Below are positions 34,890 through 49,981 of a stretch of DNA of 64,000 bases, piece after piece. The stretch spans positions 6,446 to 70,445 of the forward strand of contig CAWIGR010000009.1 of NCBI GenBank assembly GCA_963835705.1, in the 5' to 3' direction. This stretch comes from JACVRW01 sp963835705 (GTDB lineage: Bacteria > Actinomycetota > Thermoleophilia > Solirubrobacterales > Thermoleophilaceae). Each line of letters starts with the position of its first letter. Within the stretch, counting starts at the first letter, position 1. Made by a program: the position numbers and the translations under genes. Under the pieces are notes generated by a model. The model saw only the letters and a list, made by a program, of their open reading frames with translations, had not been told where the DNA came from and made no database searches.

Positions 34890-35128
34890 GCGTCCGACTC
34901 GCCCCGTAGGCGATCGATCAACCTGTCGGTCCCGCCCGCGACGCCAAGGACCCCGTACAGCTCGTCCACCGCGCTGCGCGAAGCCGCCTTCCGCGCGATG
35001 GCGGCCCCACCCGGGTCATCGTCGAACTCGAGCACCTCCCCGGGGCGGATGCCGAGGCGTTCGCGAATCGGCTTCGGGATGGTGACTTGGCCCTTCTCCG
35101 AGACCCTGCTTCTCAGACGGCCAGACAT
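34886..35128 (-). CDS. AbrB/SpoVT-type antitoxin (pair 1)
   Basis: 80 residues. The swapped-hairpin DNA-binding domain is at the N-terminus (RLRSRVSEKGQVTIPKPIRE, RLGIRPGEVLEFDDD). The C-terminal half (SAVDELYGVLGVAGGTDRLI) would wrap the toxin. Its ATG at 35128 lies only six bases from a -10 box and next to strong palindromes, as expected of autoregulated toxin-antitoxin operons. Confidence 0.9.
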   Translation of the reverse strand: MSGRLRSRVSEKGQVTIPKPIRERLGIRPGEVLEFDDDPGGAAIARKAASRSAVDELYGVLGVAGGTDRLIDRLRGESDA

Positions 35129-35163
35129 ACCAGTATGGTAGGAATTCCTACCTAACCAGTCAA
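35128..35163 (-). promoter_or_regulatory. Promoter and operator of toxin-antitoxin pair 1
   Basis: On the minus strand: -35 TTGACT (35163-35158), 17 bases, -10 TACCAT (35140-35135), then six bases to the ATG, so the mRNA is probably leaderless. The spacer holds the perfect 16-base palindrome GGTAGGAATTCCTACC (35137-35152), and TACCA-GTA-TGGTA (35128-35140) covers the -10 box. Both are good binding sites for the AbrB-type antitoxin. Confidence 0.7.
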
Positions 35164-35202
35164 ACTACGGCGATAGTAGAGCGGACCAGTTGCCGCCGTC
35201 AC

Positions 35203-35401
35203 GTCATGCCGCCGCCGGCACCTTCTGGCGTTTGCCGACCGGCTTTGCGCCGCGCCGCCGGCTTCACGATCTGCGCCAGGAAGCGCCCCGTGGACGACGT
35301 GTCCGCCTTCGCCGCCACCTGCTCCGGCGTTCCCTGCGCCACCAGCGCGCCGCTTGCGGCGCGCGGCCGACTTCACGACGTCCGGCAAGAAGTGCATCTC
35401 G
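35203..35401 (-). pseudogene. Decayed partial copy of the uvrA 3' end
   Basis: 35206-35345 is clearly related to the end of the real uvrA (36357-36497): reading the minus strand, both encode GTPEQVAAKADTS-(S/Y)-TGRFLAQIVKP and both end KVPAAA. Directly next to it, 35372-35398 matches an internal uvrA segment (36963 region, IEMHFLPDV). The roughly 470 bases that separate these parts in uvrA are missing. It has no start and no ATPase motifs, so it is a dead fragment. It lies between the two toxin-antitoxin pairs. Confidence 0.85.
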
Positions 35402-35569
35402 ATCCCGGACGCCTCAGGAGACCGCTCCTCAGCCTCGGCCTGTACCGATAAGTGGCTCGATGCGTCGGGCCGGGGACGCCCCGCCATATTCAGCCACCGG
35501 CATTAGCGTCTTCCGAGATCGCTCCAAGATGAGGGCCGCGGACGGACGTCTCGGCGGCCTGGTCTCGCC

Positions 35570-36016
35570 TCAGGGTCGATCCGCGCGGGGGTCGAGCGGG
35601 TGTGTCCAGCGGAGGCCCACGAAGCGCGCAAAGCCCCGATCCGCGGTTGCAAGCTCCGCACCTGACTCGATCGCCAGAGCCGCCAGGTATGCGTCCGGAA
35701 CGAGGTTCCCCCGTACCCCCGCGTCCCGACACAAGCGCGTGAAAATACCCCAGTGCCGCGGGCCTGGCCGAACGTTGAGACACGCGGGGTCGTTGCGTAG
35801 CTGCTCCGTGAATTCGAGAGCGTCGTCCATGGACGCCGGCTGATTGAAGATCCGGGGATTCGTCGCGATCCTCAGGAATGCGCTCAACACCAGGTCGCTG
35901 GCCCCGTACGTCTGCTCGCCGCTGACGAGGTCACCAAGCCAGGAGGAGTAGCGGTCGTGGTTCGGTGACGTCTCGTCGAACGCATAGACGAGCACGTTTA
36001 CGTCGCAGAGGATCAC
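35570..36016 (-). CDS. VapC-like PIN toxin (pair 2)
   Basis: 148 residues, intact. MILCDVNVLVYAFDETSPNH has the first catalytic Asp, the middle Glu/Asp are in VPDAYLAALAIESGAELATA, DRGFARFVGLRWTHPLDP, as usual for PIN ribonucleases of the TA family. Its ATG overlaps the stop of the RHH antitoxin (ATGA). Confidence 0.9.
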   Translation of the reverse strand: MILCDVNVLVYAFDETSPNHDRYSSWLGDLVSGEQTYGASDLVLSAFLRIATNPRIFNQPASMDDALEFTEQLRNDPACLNVRPGPRHWGIFTRLCRDAGVRGNLVPDAYLAALAIESGAELATADRGFARFVGLRWTHPLDPRADRP

Positions 36017-36276
36017 CCGCGCCGCTTATCGAGCGGAAGCTCCTCGTCCATCAGCTCGCGGATGGCGGCGTTGTCATCGAGATCGACGCCAGGTCGCAGG
36101 CCGCCGCCCCGGAAGGTCGGCAACGCCTTCGGAGCGCGGTCACGCTGACCGGCGCCACGCGCCAGCTGCTCGCGCAGGCCGTCCTCGATCAAAGACGTAA
36201 GTGTTCGGCCCTGGCGGGCGGCGGCCGCCTTGGCTTCCTTGAGCAGCTCGTCATCGAGCCTGACGGTCGTCCGCAT
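36013..36276 (-). CDS. Ribbon-helix-helix antitoxin (pair 2)
   Basis: 87 residues. MRTTVRLDDELLKEAKAAAA, RQGRTLTSLIEDGLREQL is a classic CopG/Arc-type ribbon-helix-helix, followed by an unstructured toxin-binding tail ending LMDEELPLDKRRG. It is a different antitoxin class from pair 1, so the two modules were acquired separately, not by duplication. Confidence 0.9.
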   Translation of the reverse strand: MRTTVRLDDELLKEAKAAAARQGRTLTSLIEDGLREQLARGAGQRDRAPKALPTFRGGGLRPGVDLDDNAAIRELMDEELPLDKRRG

Positions 36277-36283
36277 GCGTCAA

Positions 36284-36312
36284 AGCATATGCGACCGGCA
36301 GCAATATGTCTG
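36284..36312 (-). promoter_or_regulatory. Promoter and operator of toxin-antitoxin pair 2
   Basis: On the minus strand: -35 CAGACA (36312-36307), 17 bases, -10 TATGCT (36289-36284), then seven bases to the ATG, again nearly leaderless. The palindrome GCATATGC (36285-36292) overlaps the -10 box. Weaker match than pair 1. Confidence 0.5.
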
Positions 36313-36354
36313 CTGAGCATCGGACCGAGCGAAGACCCGGCGCAGTGCGAGGTG

Positions 36355-39237
<2,883 letters not shown>

Positions 39238-39320
39238 GCGAATAACGAGTGTAGAGCCGGTACAGGACCGAACGAGTGTTCGGACGCGCCTGGGTTGGAT
39301 TTCCGGGCGTGGGACGCAGG

Positions 39321-39598
39321 ATGATCCCGGTTCTTGCGGCTTTTTTGGCGCTGGCGGGGTGCGGCGAGGACGAGCAGGAAGGGGTGGAGCAGCGCATCGC
39401 GCGCGGCGAGCCCGATCCCGAGCACGTCCGCGAGGTCGCCCGCGACCCCTATCTCGGGACCTGCGCCGACCTGTCGGCCCAGCCGAGGTCCCCCGAGGCG
39501 TCGCGGCTCGTGATCCAGGCCGAGTTCGCGCTGGCGCAGGTGCCGTGCAGGGCGTGCTGGAGGGCAAGTACCGGGCGGCACGGAACCGCCCCGGATAG
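39321..39598 (+). CDS. Small lipoprotein, one frameshift
   Basis: ATG at 39321. Lipobox PVLAAFLALAGCGEDEQEGV with the lipidation Cys at residue 13. Then a charged segment (DPEHVREVARDPYLGTCADL) and ASRLVIQAEFALA. After a break at about 39537 another frame ends VQGVLEGKYRAARNRPG with TAG at 39596. One base is missing. About 92 residues in all, anchored on the outer face of the membrane. No known family. Confidence 0.6.
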
Positions 39599-39625
39599 CG
39601 CCGGCGCGATAGCGTTTTCGCGCCG

Positions 39626-40015
39626 ATGCGGTTCGGTTACACGATCCTCTACGTTCGGGACGTCGCTGCAAGCGTGGACCTGTACGAGCGCGCCTTCGGC
39701 CAGCGGCGGCGGTTCGTCCACGAGAGCGGCGACTACGCCGAGCTGGAAACCGGCACCACGATCCTCTCGCTGGCCTCGCACGAGCTCGCCGAGTCCAACT
39801 TGCCGGGCGCCTTCCGGCGCCCGGGGGACGATGGGGCCGCGACCGCCTTCGAGGTGTGCTTCGTCACGGACGACGTGGCCGGCGCATTCGACCGGGCCGT
39901 GCGCGAGGGGGCTGAGCCGGTGACCGAGCCGCAGACCAAGCCGTGGGGGCAGGACGTGGCCTACGTCCGGGACGCGGACGGCAACCTGGTGGAGCTGGCC
40001 TCGCCCGCTCGGTGA
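39626..40015 (+). CDS. VOC/glyoxalase family protein
   Basis: 129 residues: two beta-alpha-beta3 repeats (MRFGYTILYVRDVAASVDLY ERAFG, and FEVCFVTDDVAGAFDRAVRE), ending PWGQDVAYVRDADGNLVELA. The last conserved Glu (VELA) and the first strand are in place, but the first-site His of many dioxygenases is Tyr/Ile here, so metal binding is uncertain. Could be a small-molecule-binding or resistance protein. No operon partner. Confidence 0.88.
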   Translation: MRFGYTILYVRDVAASVDLYERAFGQRRRFVHESGDYAELETGTTILSLASHELAESNLPGAFRRPGDDGAATAFEVCFVTDDVAGAFDRAVREGAEPVTEPQTKPWGQDVAYVRDADGNLVELASPAR

Positions 40016-40031
40016 CCGGTCGGGCCGGCGC

Positions 40032-40641
40032 TCAGCCGCCCGCCCTGGCGTACACCTCGTCGAGCAGCCCCTCGGGGTCCTCGAGCTCGAAGTTCTCGCG
40101 CAGGTAGCGGGCGGTCTCCTCACGAGGCGTGCCGTCCAGCGCCATCTTGAGGGCGAGGACGCGGGCGCCCTCGGGGGCGGCCGGGGCTGCGGGCTCCTGC
40201 GGGCTCCGCCGCGGCGCCCGGCCCCGCCAGCTCCTCCGCGCTGTCCGCCACGTCCGGCTCGCGCGCGGCCACCTCCTCCGTCTCCGCGATCGTCGGGTCG
40301 ACGTCGTCCCCGGGTTCGGCTGCCGCGGGTTCGCCCGCCCCAGCAGCGCCCGTCCGCAGGGCGGCCAGGTCCTCCTTCAGCCCTGCCACCGCAGTTCGGA
40401 TGCCTTCGGTCAACTCGTCGAGGCGGCGCTCCAGCTCGTCGGCGCGCTCGGTGAGGCGGCCGGCGGCCTCGCGGGTGGCCGATGCGTCCGCCTCCGCCTC
40501 GGCGCGGATCCGGGCGGCGTCCTCGCGGGCGGCCGCCTCCAGGGACACCGCGCTCTGCTCCGCCGCCTCCACGATCGCCCGCACCTGCTCGGCCGCGGCT
40601 GCCGCCGCCGAGCTGCCGGGCCTTTCCTCTCGCTCCGCCAT
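40032..40641 (-). CDS. Coiled-coil protein, one frameshift
   Basis: ATG at 40641. Residues 15-110 are a long heptad helix (SAVSLEAAAREDAARIRAEA, TERADELERRLDELTEGIRT). An acidic Ala/Pro/Glu linker follows. The frame is lost at about 40185. Another frame gives GARVLALKMALDGTPREETA, RYLRENFELEDPEGLLDEVY ARAGG with TGA at 40032-40034, a compact helical end that is clearly protein-like. Removing one base gives 202 residues. The design recalls DivIVA-like or envelope-scaffold proteins, but no family can be named. Confidence 0.65.
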
Positions 40642-40685
40642 CGCGCGGCGAAGCGTAACGCCCGTCCGCCCCGGCGGGGCCGGCG

Positions 40686-42254
40686 TCACTTGACCCGGAA
40701 GGCGCCCCTCATGAACGGGTGGATTCGGCAGAAGTAGGTGTAGGTGCCGCGCTTGAGGTTGCGAGGCGTCTGCCAGTCGAGTCGGCCGGTGGCCGGCGGC
40801 ACGGCCGAGCCCAGCGTGCCGGACTCGAATTGCACCGGGCCGTCGGCGATCGGGTAGGCGATGCCCGTCGCGCGGTTGCAGGGTGGCTTGCAGGACGTGA
40901 TCGAGTGGTAGATGGCCCTGGGGTCGTCAACGTTGCGGAACGTGATCGACTGGCCACGCTGCACGAGCGGCGGGCGCCCGGCGACTCCCGGCAGGCTCAG
41001 GTCGCCGAGCGTGAACTTGAAGTCGAGGACGTTCAGCGGCCCGTCGACCGTCATGCCGTCCGGCTTGCGTACGGGGTTCGGTAGGCCGCCCGGGCCTCCG
41101 CCGTGGTTGTTGTTCTCCGGGAGATGGCCGTGGGTCGGCGGCCCGGCGAAGTCGACGCGTCGCTTGAATGGATTGTGCCCCCGGCCCGTCTCGGCCATGT
41201 AGACGACCATGATCCCCATCGACTCCCACCACGCGGCGCGGCCGGAGTCGTAGGTGGTGGTGATCGAGAGGCGGTCGCCGCGGCGGATCTTCACGCGCCA
41301 GTCCGGCCTCGTGGCCGTCATCGCCACGTCCCATGACACCGCTCCCGCCGGCTCGAAGTAGCGGGCCTTCGAGCGGAACAGGTGCGCGCGCTCACCGCGG
41401 CCGCGGGGCGCGTTCCGCCTGCACTTCCGGCGGGCCTCCCCCTTCGGTCGCCGGTCGCAACCGGCGCTGGGGATCCGCGCACCACGTCGCCGCAGGTAGA
41501 GGTCCGTCTGCAGGCCCCCCGGATGGAGGTGACCGGCTGTGTGCACGAGCACCCCGTCGCGGTCCGCGACCCACTCGTTCCGTCGTCCGCGACCGGCGTA
41601 CGGGCTTCGCGCATCGGTCGGGTACGTGTAGCGGCCGTCCGAGCCGGCGCCCTTCCTCACGTCGAACACCGGATAGAGCTTCCCGTTCTCGACGTCCATC
41701 CACACCGGGTCCACCCGGCGCATCCCGCGCGCCGCCGCCGACGTGTCCGGGATGAAGTCGATCTCGTACACCATGTAGACCTCGGTCGGCACCGGCGTGA
41801 GGTTGTGGATCATGTGGTTGAGGTTCCACACGTCCGAGGCGCGGTACCGGTAGCCGTAGCCCTTCGGAAGCTTCCCGATCGTCTTCTCCTCGCCGGCGGC
41901 GAAGAAGAGCTCGGGCCGGCCGGGCGAGGTGATGTTCGGCCGGCTGAGATTGACCCACACGCCGTGATGTAGGTGGATCACGTCGACGCCCGGCACCCGG
42001 CCGCTGGTGTAGACCAGGTCCGGTCGCATGCGGGTGATCCAGCCGTCCACCCGGGGCTTCGCGGTGATGATCCGGTTGCCGATCTCGTTCTGCCCGGGGA
42101 CGACCGTGAACGGCCCGACCCGGTAGAGCATCCGCTTCGCGCCGTTCGCGGCGGACGACACCGACACGAGCTCCCCCTCCGCGGCCGTGGCGCCGGGCAC
42201 GCCCAGCATCAGTAGGGCAAGCAACACGGCAAGCGCGCCTCCCGCGCGCTTCAT
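40686..42254 (-). CDS. Secreted protein with C-terminal cupredoxin domain
   Basis: 522 residues from ATG at 42254 (GTG at 42263 is an alternative). Signal peptide MKRAGGALAVLLALLMLGVP, cut after TAA. The large N-terminal part has HLHHGVWVNLSRP, NHMIHNLTPVPTEVYMVYEI and HTAGHLHPGGLQTDLYL, with many His. The last 110 residues are plastocyanin-like: His in IYHSITSCKP, and Cys, His, Met in YFCRIHPFMRG, the full type 1 copper ligand set. It should bind copper outside the cell and may carry electrons. The N-terminal part resembles SURNod19-type proteins, which I hold only loosely. Confidence 0.8.
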   Translation of the reverse strand: MKRAGGALAVLLALLMLGVPGATAAEGELVSVSSAANGAKRMLYRVGPFTVVPGQNEIGNRIITAKPRVDGWITRMRPDLVYTSGRVPGVDVIHLHHGVWVNLSRPNITSPGRPELFFAAGEEKTIGKLPKGYGYRYRASDVWNLNHMIHNLTPVPTEVYMVYEIDFIPDTSAAARGMRRVDPVWMDVENGKLYPVFDVRKGAGSDGRYTYPTDARSPYAGRGRRNEWVADRDGVLVHTAGHLHPGGLQTDLYLRRRGARIPSAGCDRRPKGEARRKCRRNAPRGRGERAHLFRSKARYFEPAGAVSWDVAMTATRPDWRVKIRRGDRLSITTTYDSGRAAWWESMGIMVVYMAETGRGHNPFKRRVDFAGPPTHGHLPENNNHGGGPGGLPNPVRKPDGMTVDGPLNVLDFKFTLGDLSLPGVAGRPPLVQRGQSITFRNVDDPRAIYHSITSCKPPCNRATGIAYPIADGPVQFESGTLGSAVPPATGRLDWQTPRNLKRGTYTYFCRIHPFMRGAFRVK

Positions 42255-42303
42255 CAAGGGCACGTCGGCAATCCTAGCTAGTTCCTGCGCCCGGTCTGCA
42301 GAT

Positions 42304-44307
<2,004 letters not shown>

Positions 44308-44320
44308 GAACCTAATGACG

Positions 44321-45163
44321 TTACCGATGGCGCCGGACGGCGAGGATCTGCTCCAGCTCTCGGGCCAGTGACGCGCCGTCCGCAAGGTCGGGCCCGGTGG
44401 CCCGCACGACGTGGATGCCTTGCGCGGCAAGCGCTCTGTCGCGCCGGCGGTCCTCATGGAACGCCCGGGTGGTCCGGTGCACGGCGCCGCCGTCGAACTC
44501 GAGCACGAGCTTCGCCTCGGGCCAGTAGAAGTCGACCTCGTGGATGCCTACCCAGGTGTTGACTTGTGGCCTCGGCAGCCCGTGCTCCTCGCACATCGCG
44601 AGCACGGCGCGCTCCGCGCGATTGCGGGTGAATGGCTGCACGTCCCGGTAGGAGGCGAGGACCCTGTTGAGCTTGTGGCGTCCCTTTCGGCCGGGCACTC
44701 TTGCGAGCACTCGCTCCACCTTCCTCAGGTCGAATAGGCGCAGGACCTCCGCTTCGTGCACGGCGCTTGCCAGGCGCTCCTCGGTGAGGACGTCGGCCAG
44801 GTCGACGAGGGTGCGGGCGAGGCTGGTGACTGGGATGTTGTCGATGAGGGCGCGGTCCTCGGGGTGGATGAGGCGCGAGCGGTGCAGGATGAAGCCCTTG
44901 TGAGGCTTGCGACCGCGCGGCGCGCTGACCTCGATTGGCTGCGAGCCGCGGAGGATTCCCCATAGCCAACCGGCCGCGCGGTGACTGAGGAGGGCCTCCT
45001 CGCCGCAGGCGTAAACGGCGGCAATCAGGTGGGAGTGGTGCGTCAGGGCGGTGTGGCCTACCGCGTAGACGCCCTCGTACTGCGGCACCAGCCAGCCCGC
45101 CTCGATCCGCCTCTCGATCGCCCGCTTCGACAGTCCCGCCTCCCTTACCTGCTTCCTTTTCAC
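44321..45163 (-). CDS. AbiEi-like/DUF559 domain protein
   Basis: About 280 residues. N-terminal winged helix of AbiEi antitoxin type (KRKQVREAGLSKRAIERRIE, then GWLVPQYEGVYAVGHTALTH). The C-terminal DUF559 part has VNTWVGIHEVDFYWPEAKLV, LEFDGGAVHRTTRAFHEDRR, RDRALAAQGIHVVRAT, the Glu-x-n-Asp-Phe and Glu-Phe-Asp pattern of the Vsr/PD-(D/E)xK nuclease fold. The role is unknown. Abundant in actinobacteria and not proven to be a toxin-antitoxin member. GTG at 45163 is the nearest start, but family members usually begin about 10 residues earlier (AQAGRHHGI), where no standard start exists close by. A 50-base hairpin repeat lies 46 bases before this start. Confidence 0.8.
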   Translation of the reverse strand: MKRKQVREAGLSKRAIERRIEAGWLVPQYEGVYAVGHTALTHHSHLIAAVYACGEEALLSHRAAGWLWGILRGSQPIEVSAPRGRKPHKGFILHRSRLIHPEDRALIDNIPVTSLARTLVDLADVLTEERLASAVHEAEVLRLFDLRKVERVLARVPGRKGRHKLNRVLASYRDVQPFTRNRAERAVLAMCEEHGLPRPQVNTWVGIHEVDFYWPEAKLVLEFDGGAVHRTTRAFHEDRRRDRALAAQGIHVVRATGPDLADGASLARELEQILAVRRHR

Positions 45164-45209
45164 GATCCCGTGATGCCGGCCGGCCTGGGCCTGAACCAGG
45201 TGGTTCGCC

Positions 45210-45259
45210 GAGTGTGGGCCCTTCTGGCCACCGTATGGGGGCTTTTGAGGGCCCACACT
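45210..45259. repeat. 50-base hairpin repeat, copy 2
   Basis: Identical over 50 bases to 26675-26724 and in the same orientation. It lies in the divergent gap between the AbiEi/DUF559-like gene and the ABC-F gene, 46 bases before the minus-strand GTG. The 12-base arms (AGTGTGGGCCCT) are perfect. Flanking bases differ from copy 1 directly outside the 50 bases. Confidence 0.9.
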
Positions 45260-45315
45260 CCCAGCGTGAGGCAGCGTTCGCGCCCTATGTGCGACGTATG
45301 TGACGATTGGGTGAC

Positions 45316-47241
<1,926 letters not shown>

Positions 47242-47245
47242 TCGA

Positions 47246-48691
47246 TCAGCCGATCTGCAGCTTTCTCTTCTGGATCTTTCCCATCGCGTTGCGCGGCAGG
47301 CTGTCGACGAATCGCACCTCGCGCGGTCGCTTGTGCGGAGCCAACTGGCCGGCCACGTGGTCGATCAGCTCGCGCTCGCCGGGCGGGTCGCCGTCGCCGG
47401 CCACGACGAAGGCGACGATCCGCTCGCCCAGGTCGGTGTCGGGGGCGCCCACGACGGCGGCCTCGTCGACCGCCGGGTGGCCGAGCAGCGCCATCTCCAC
47501 CTCGCCCGCGCCGACCTTGTAGCCGCCGGTCTTGATCAGGTCGGTCGAGCGCCTGCCGACGATGCGGAGGTAGCCGTCCGGCGTGCGCGTCCCGATGTCG
47601 CCGGTGAAGAACCAGCCGTCGCGCATGGCGGCGGCGGTAGCGTCCGGATCGTTCAGGTAGCCCGTGAACAGGTTCGGGCCCCGGATGGTGATCTCGCCGA
47701 TCGTCTCGTCGTCCGAGACCTCGATGTCGCTGCCATCGTCGGCGACCAGCCGCAGCTCCACACCGTCGAGCGGCTCGCCCACGTACCCCGGGCGCCTCGC
47801 CCCGCTCGCTCGGACGGCCGTGTTCATCAGCGTCTCGGTCAAGCCGTACCGCTCCACGATCTGCTGCCCGGTCAGCTCGCGCACGCGCTCGAAGTCGGGG
47901 GCGGGGAGAGGCGCCGAGCCTGACACCAGCAGGCGCGGAAGGCCAAGGGCGCGCGCGAGACGAGGGTTGCCGGCGGCCTCCTCGGCGAGCCGGTGGTACA
48001 TCGTCGGGACTCCGAAGACCATTGTCGCCCCGTCCTCGAGGGCACCGGCGAGCGTGGCAGGGTCGAAGCTGCCCAGGTGCCGGAGCGCACCGCCGCGCCG
48101 CAGCGGGCCCAGCAGCCCGATCACCAGGCCGTGCACGTGGAACAGCGGCAGCCCGTGGGTGAGCAGGTCACCTGCCGTCCACTCCCAGGCCTCGGCGAGG
48201 GCGTCGAGGTTGCTCGTCACAGAGCGGCGGGGCAGTATCGCGCCCTTCGGAAGCCCCGTGGTGCCGGACGTGTAGACGATGAAGGCGGGATGTTCGGCAT
48301 CGAGCTCGTCGGGTGGCAGGGCTGCCTTCGCGTTCAGATCGACCTGGGCGAGTCGGGGTGGCTCCTGCACCGCGGCGAGCGCGTCTCGCGAGGCTCCGAG
48401 GAGCAGCTCGGGGCGGCTGTCCTCGAGGACGTGTCGCAGCTCGGCCTCGCCGAGCTTCGGGTTCACGGGGACCACGACCGCACCGGCCGCCAGGGCGCCA
48501 ACGATCGCCACGCACGTCTCGAGTGTCGATTCCGCCCAAACGCCGACGCGCTCCGCCCCGGAGGCCTCGCGTGCGACGGCGCCGGCGGCGGCGCGCAGCC
48601 GCGCGTAGCTCAGCGACGCCTCGCCGACCTGCAGCGCAGGCTCGTCGTCGAGCTCGTGGAGCGCGGGCAGCAGCATCTCGCCCTTGGCCAT
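47246..48691 (-). CDS. AMP-binding acyl-CoA synthetase
   Basis: 481 residues, ATG at 48691 with a strong GGAGGGAGG just upstream. P-loop-like IVYTSGTTGLPKGAILPRRS, then LPLFHVHGLVIGLLGPLRRG, YGLTETLMNTA, adenylate site GWFFTGDIGTRTPDGYLRIV, and C-terminal hinge with the catalytic Lys in MGKIQKRKL. It activates a carboxylic acid to its CoA thioester in the cytoplasm. LFHVHGL and the short length recall malonyl-CoA/short-chain synthetases (MatB), but chain length cannot be assigned. Confidence 0.92.
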   Translation of the reverse strand: MAKGEMLLPALHELDDEPALQVGEASLSYARLRAAAGAVAREASGAERVGVWAESTLETCVAIVGALAAGAVVVPVNPKLGEAELRHVLEDSRPELLLGASRDALAAVQEPPRLAQVDLNAKAALPPDELDAEHPAFIVYTSGTTGLPKGAILPRRSVTSNLDALAEAWEWTAGDLLTHGLPLFHVHGLVIGLLGPLRRGGALRHLGSFDPATLAGALEDGATMVFGVPTMYHRLAEEAAGNPRLARALGLPRLLVSGSAPLPAPDFERVRELTGQQIVERYGLTETLMNTAVRASGARRPGYVGEPLDGVELRLVADDGSDIEVSDDETIGEITIRGPNLFTGYLNDPDATAAAMRDGWFFTGDIGTRTPDGYLRIVGRRSTDLIKTGGYKVGAGEVEMALLGHPAVDEAAVVGAPDTDLGERIVAFVVAGDGDPPGERELIDHVAGQLAPHKRPREVRFVDSLPRNAMGKIQKRKLQIG

Positions 48692-48732
48692 CCTCCCTCC
48701 CTCAGTGGCTGAGTGACCAGCCACTCTGACCT

Positions 48733-49365
48733 TTAGAGGCCCAGGTCGTCCGCGTAGTTGTCGCGGTACTCGCCGCGACGCTCCTGCACGTTCTGCACGT
48801 ACGCGCGCGTCTCCGGGAACGGCACGTCCCGGGCGGCGTCGAAGTCCTCCGGTCCGCCGGCCGCCTCGACCCATTCGTCCACGTTGGTCTGGCCGGCGTT
48901 GTAGGCGGCGATCGCCAGCGTCTCGTTCCCGTCGTAGTGGTCGATGAGGTAGCGCAGGAACCAGGCCCCGTAGGCGATGTTGATCTGAGGCGTGGCGAGG
49001 TCCGATTGCTTGAAGCGCACGCCGCCCGACCGCCTGGCGATGAAGTCGGCGGTCTCCGGCGTGACCTGCATCAACCCGCGGGCCCCCGCGTGCGAGGTCT
49101 GGTCGCGGAAGCGCGACTCCTCGTAGATCACCGCCGCGATCAGCGCCGCATCGAGGTCCTTCTCGAAGGCCTGCTGGCGGATGATGTCGTCGTGGCGCAG
49201 CGGGAGCGTGATCTCCCGCACTGCGTCGCCCAGCGGGCCGACGCCCGTGACGACCGCGGCCACCCCGCCGCCGAGCAGGGCAGCCGCGAGCAGGGCGGTC
49301 ACGCGGCGCCGCTTGATCCGCGCGCGTGAGGGACCTCGTGCGATGGGGGCCATGCGGGAGCTCAC
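48733..49365 (-). CDS. Membrane-anchored lytic transglycosylase (SLT)
   Basis: 210 residues. One N-terminal helix (VTALLAAALLGGGVAAVVTG), then the SLT domain: AAVIYEESRFRDQTSHAGAR with the catalytic Glu, GLMQVTPETADFIARRSGG, NIAYGAWFLRYLIDHYDGNE, TLAIAAYNAGQTNVDEW. It cleaves peptidoglycan glycan strands outside the membrane. The start overlaps the coaE stop by four bases, so it is the next gene of the rpsA-coaE operon. Confidence 0.92.
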   Translation of the reverse strand: MSSRMAPIARGPSRARIKRRRVTALLAAALLGGGVAAVVTGVGPLGDAVREITLPLRHDDIIRQQAFEKDLDAALIAAVIYEESRFRDQTSHAGARGLMQVTPETADFIARRSGGVRFKQSDLATPQINIAYGAWFLRYLIDHYDGNETLAIAAYNAGQTNVDEWVEAAGGPEDFDAARDVPFPETRAYVQNVQERRGEYRDNYADDLGL

Positions 49366-49979
49366 GGCGCCTCGAGTTTGTCAAGAACCTGGGACAGGGA
49401 TTGCCTCAACTCTGTCAGCGATCCGTCGTTGCGCACAGTGAAGTCCGCTCTCTCCTCCTTTTCCGCCTGCGGCAGCTGGCGCCCCGCTCGTTCGGTCACC
49501 GATGCATGCCCGCGGGCACCCGCGCGGCGCTCGCGAACGGCCTCCTCGGCCACGACCGCGATCGTGCGGTCGAACACCTCTTCCATCCCCGACTCGAACA
49601 AGAGCGGAACCTCCACAACCGCCACGCGGTCATCCGCGATCCCGGCCCGCCAGGCGGCCACCCGCTCGCCGACCCGGGGCCACAGGATGCCCTCCAGCCA
49701 TGCACGGGCCTCGTCGTCGCCGAAGACCCGGGCGGCGATGGCGGATCGATCGAGCGAGCCCTTGCGCAGGACGCCCGGGCCGAGCCGGGCGACGATCTCG
49801 TCGCGCAGCTCGTCGCCCGCGAGCAGCTCGTGGACGACGGCATCGGTCGAGAGGGTGGCGGCGCCGAGCTCGCCGAGCAGGCGAAGAGCCTCGGACTTGC
49901 CGGCGCCGAGGCCGCCGGTGAGCCCCACGAACAGACCCCCACCACCCGGCCGAGCCGGGCGGTTGGGCCGCGGGGCCAT
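49362..49979 (-). CDS. coaE: Dephospho-CoA kinase
   Basis: 205 residues from ATG at 49979. P-loop FVGLTGGLGAGKSEALRLLG, then LSTDAVVHELLAGDELRDEI, and VAVVEVPLLFESGMEEVFDR with the CoA-site PLLFE motif. It phosphorylates dephospho-CoA in the last step of CoA synthesis. It starts two bases after the rpsA stop codon. Confidence 0.95.
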   Translation of the reverse strand: MAPRPNRPARPGGGGLFVGLTGGLGAGKSEALRLLGELGAATLSTDAVVHELLAGDELRDEIVARLGPGVLRKGSLDRSAIAARVFGDDEARAWLEGILWPRVGERVAAWRAGIADDRVAVVEVPLLFESGMEEVFDRTIAVVAEEAVRERRAGARGHASVTERAGRQLPQAEKEERADFTVRNDGSLTELRQSLSQVLDKLEAP

Positions 49980-49981
49980 GG

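Noticed and set aside
44421..44737. Plus-strand frame inside the AbiEi/DUF559-like gene
   Set aside because: Antisense to the conserved DUF559 core, with no ribosome site.
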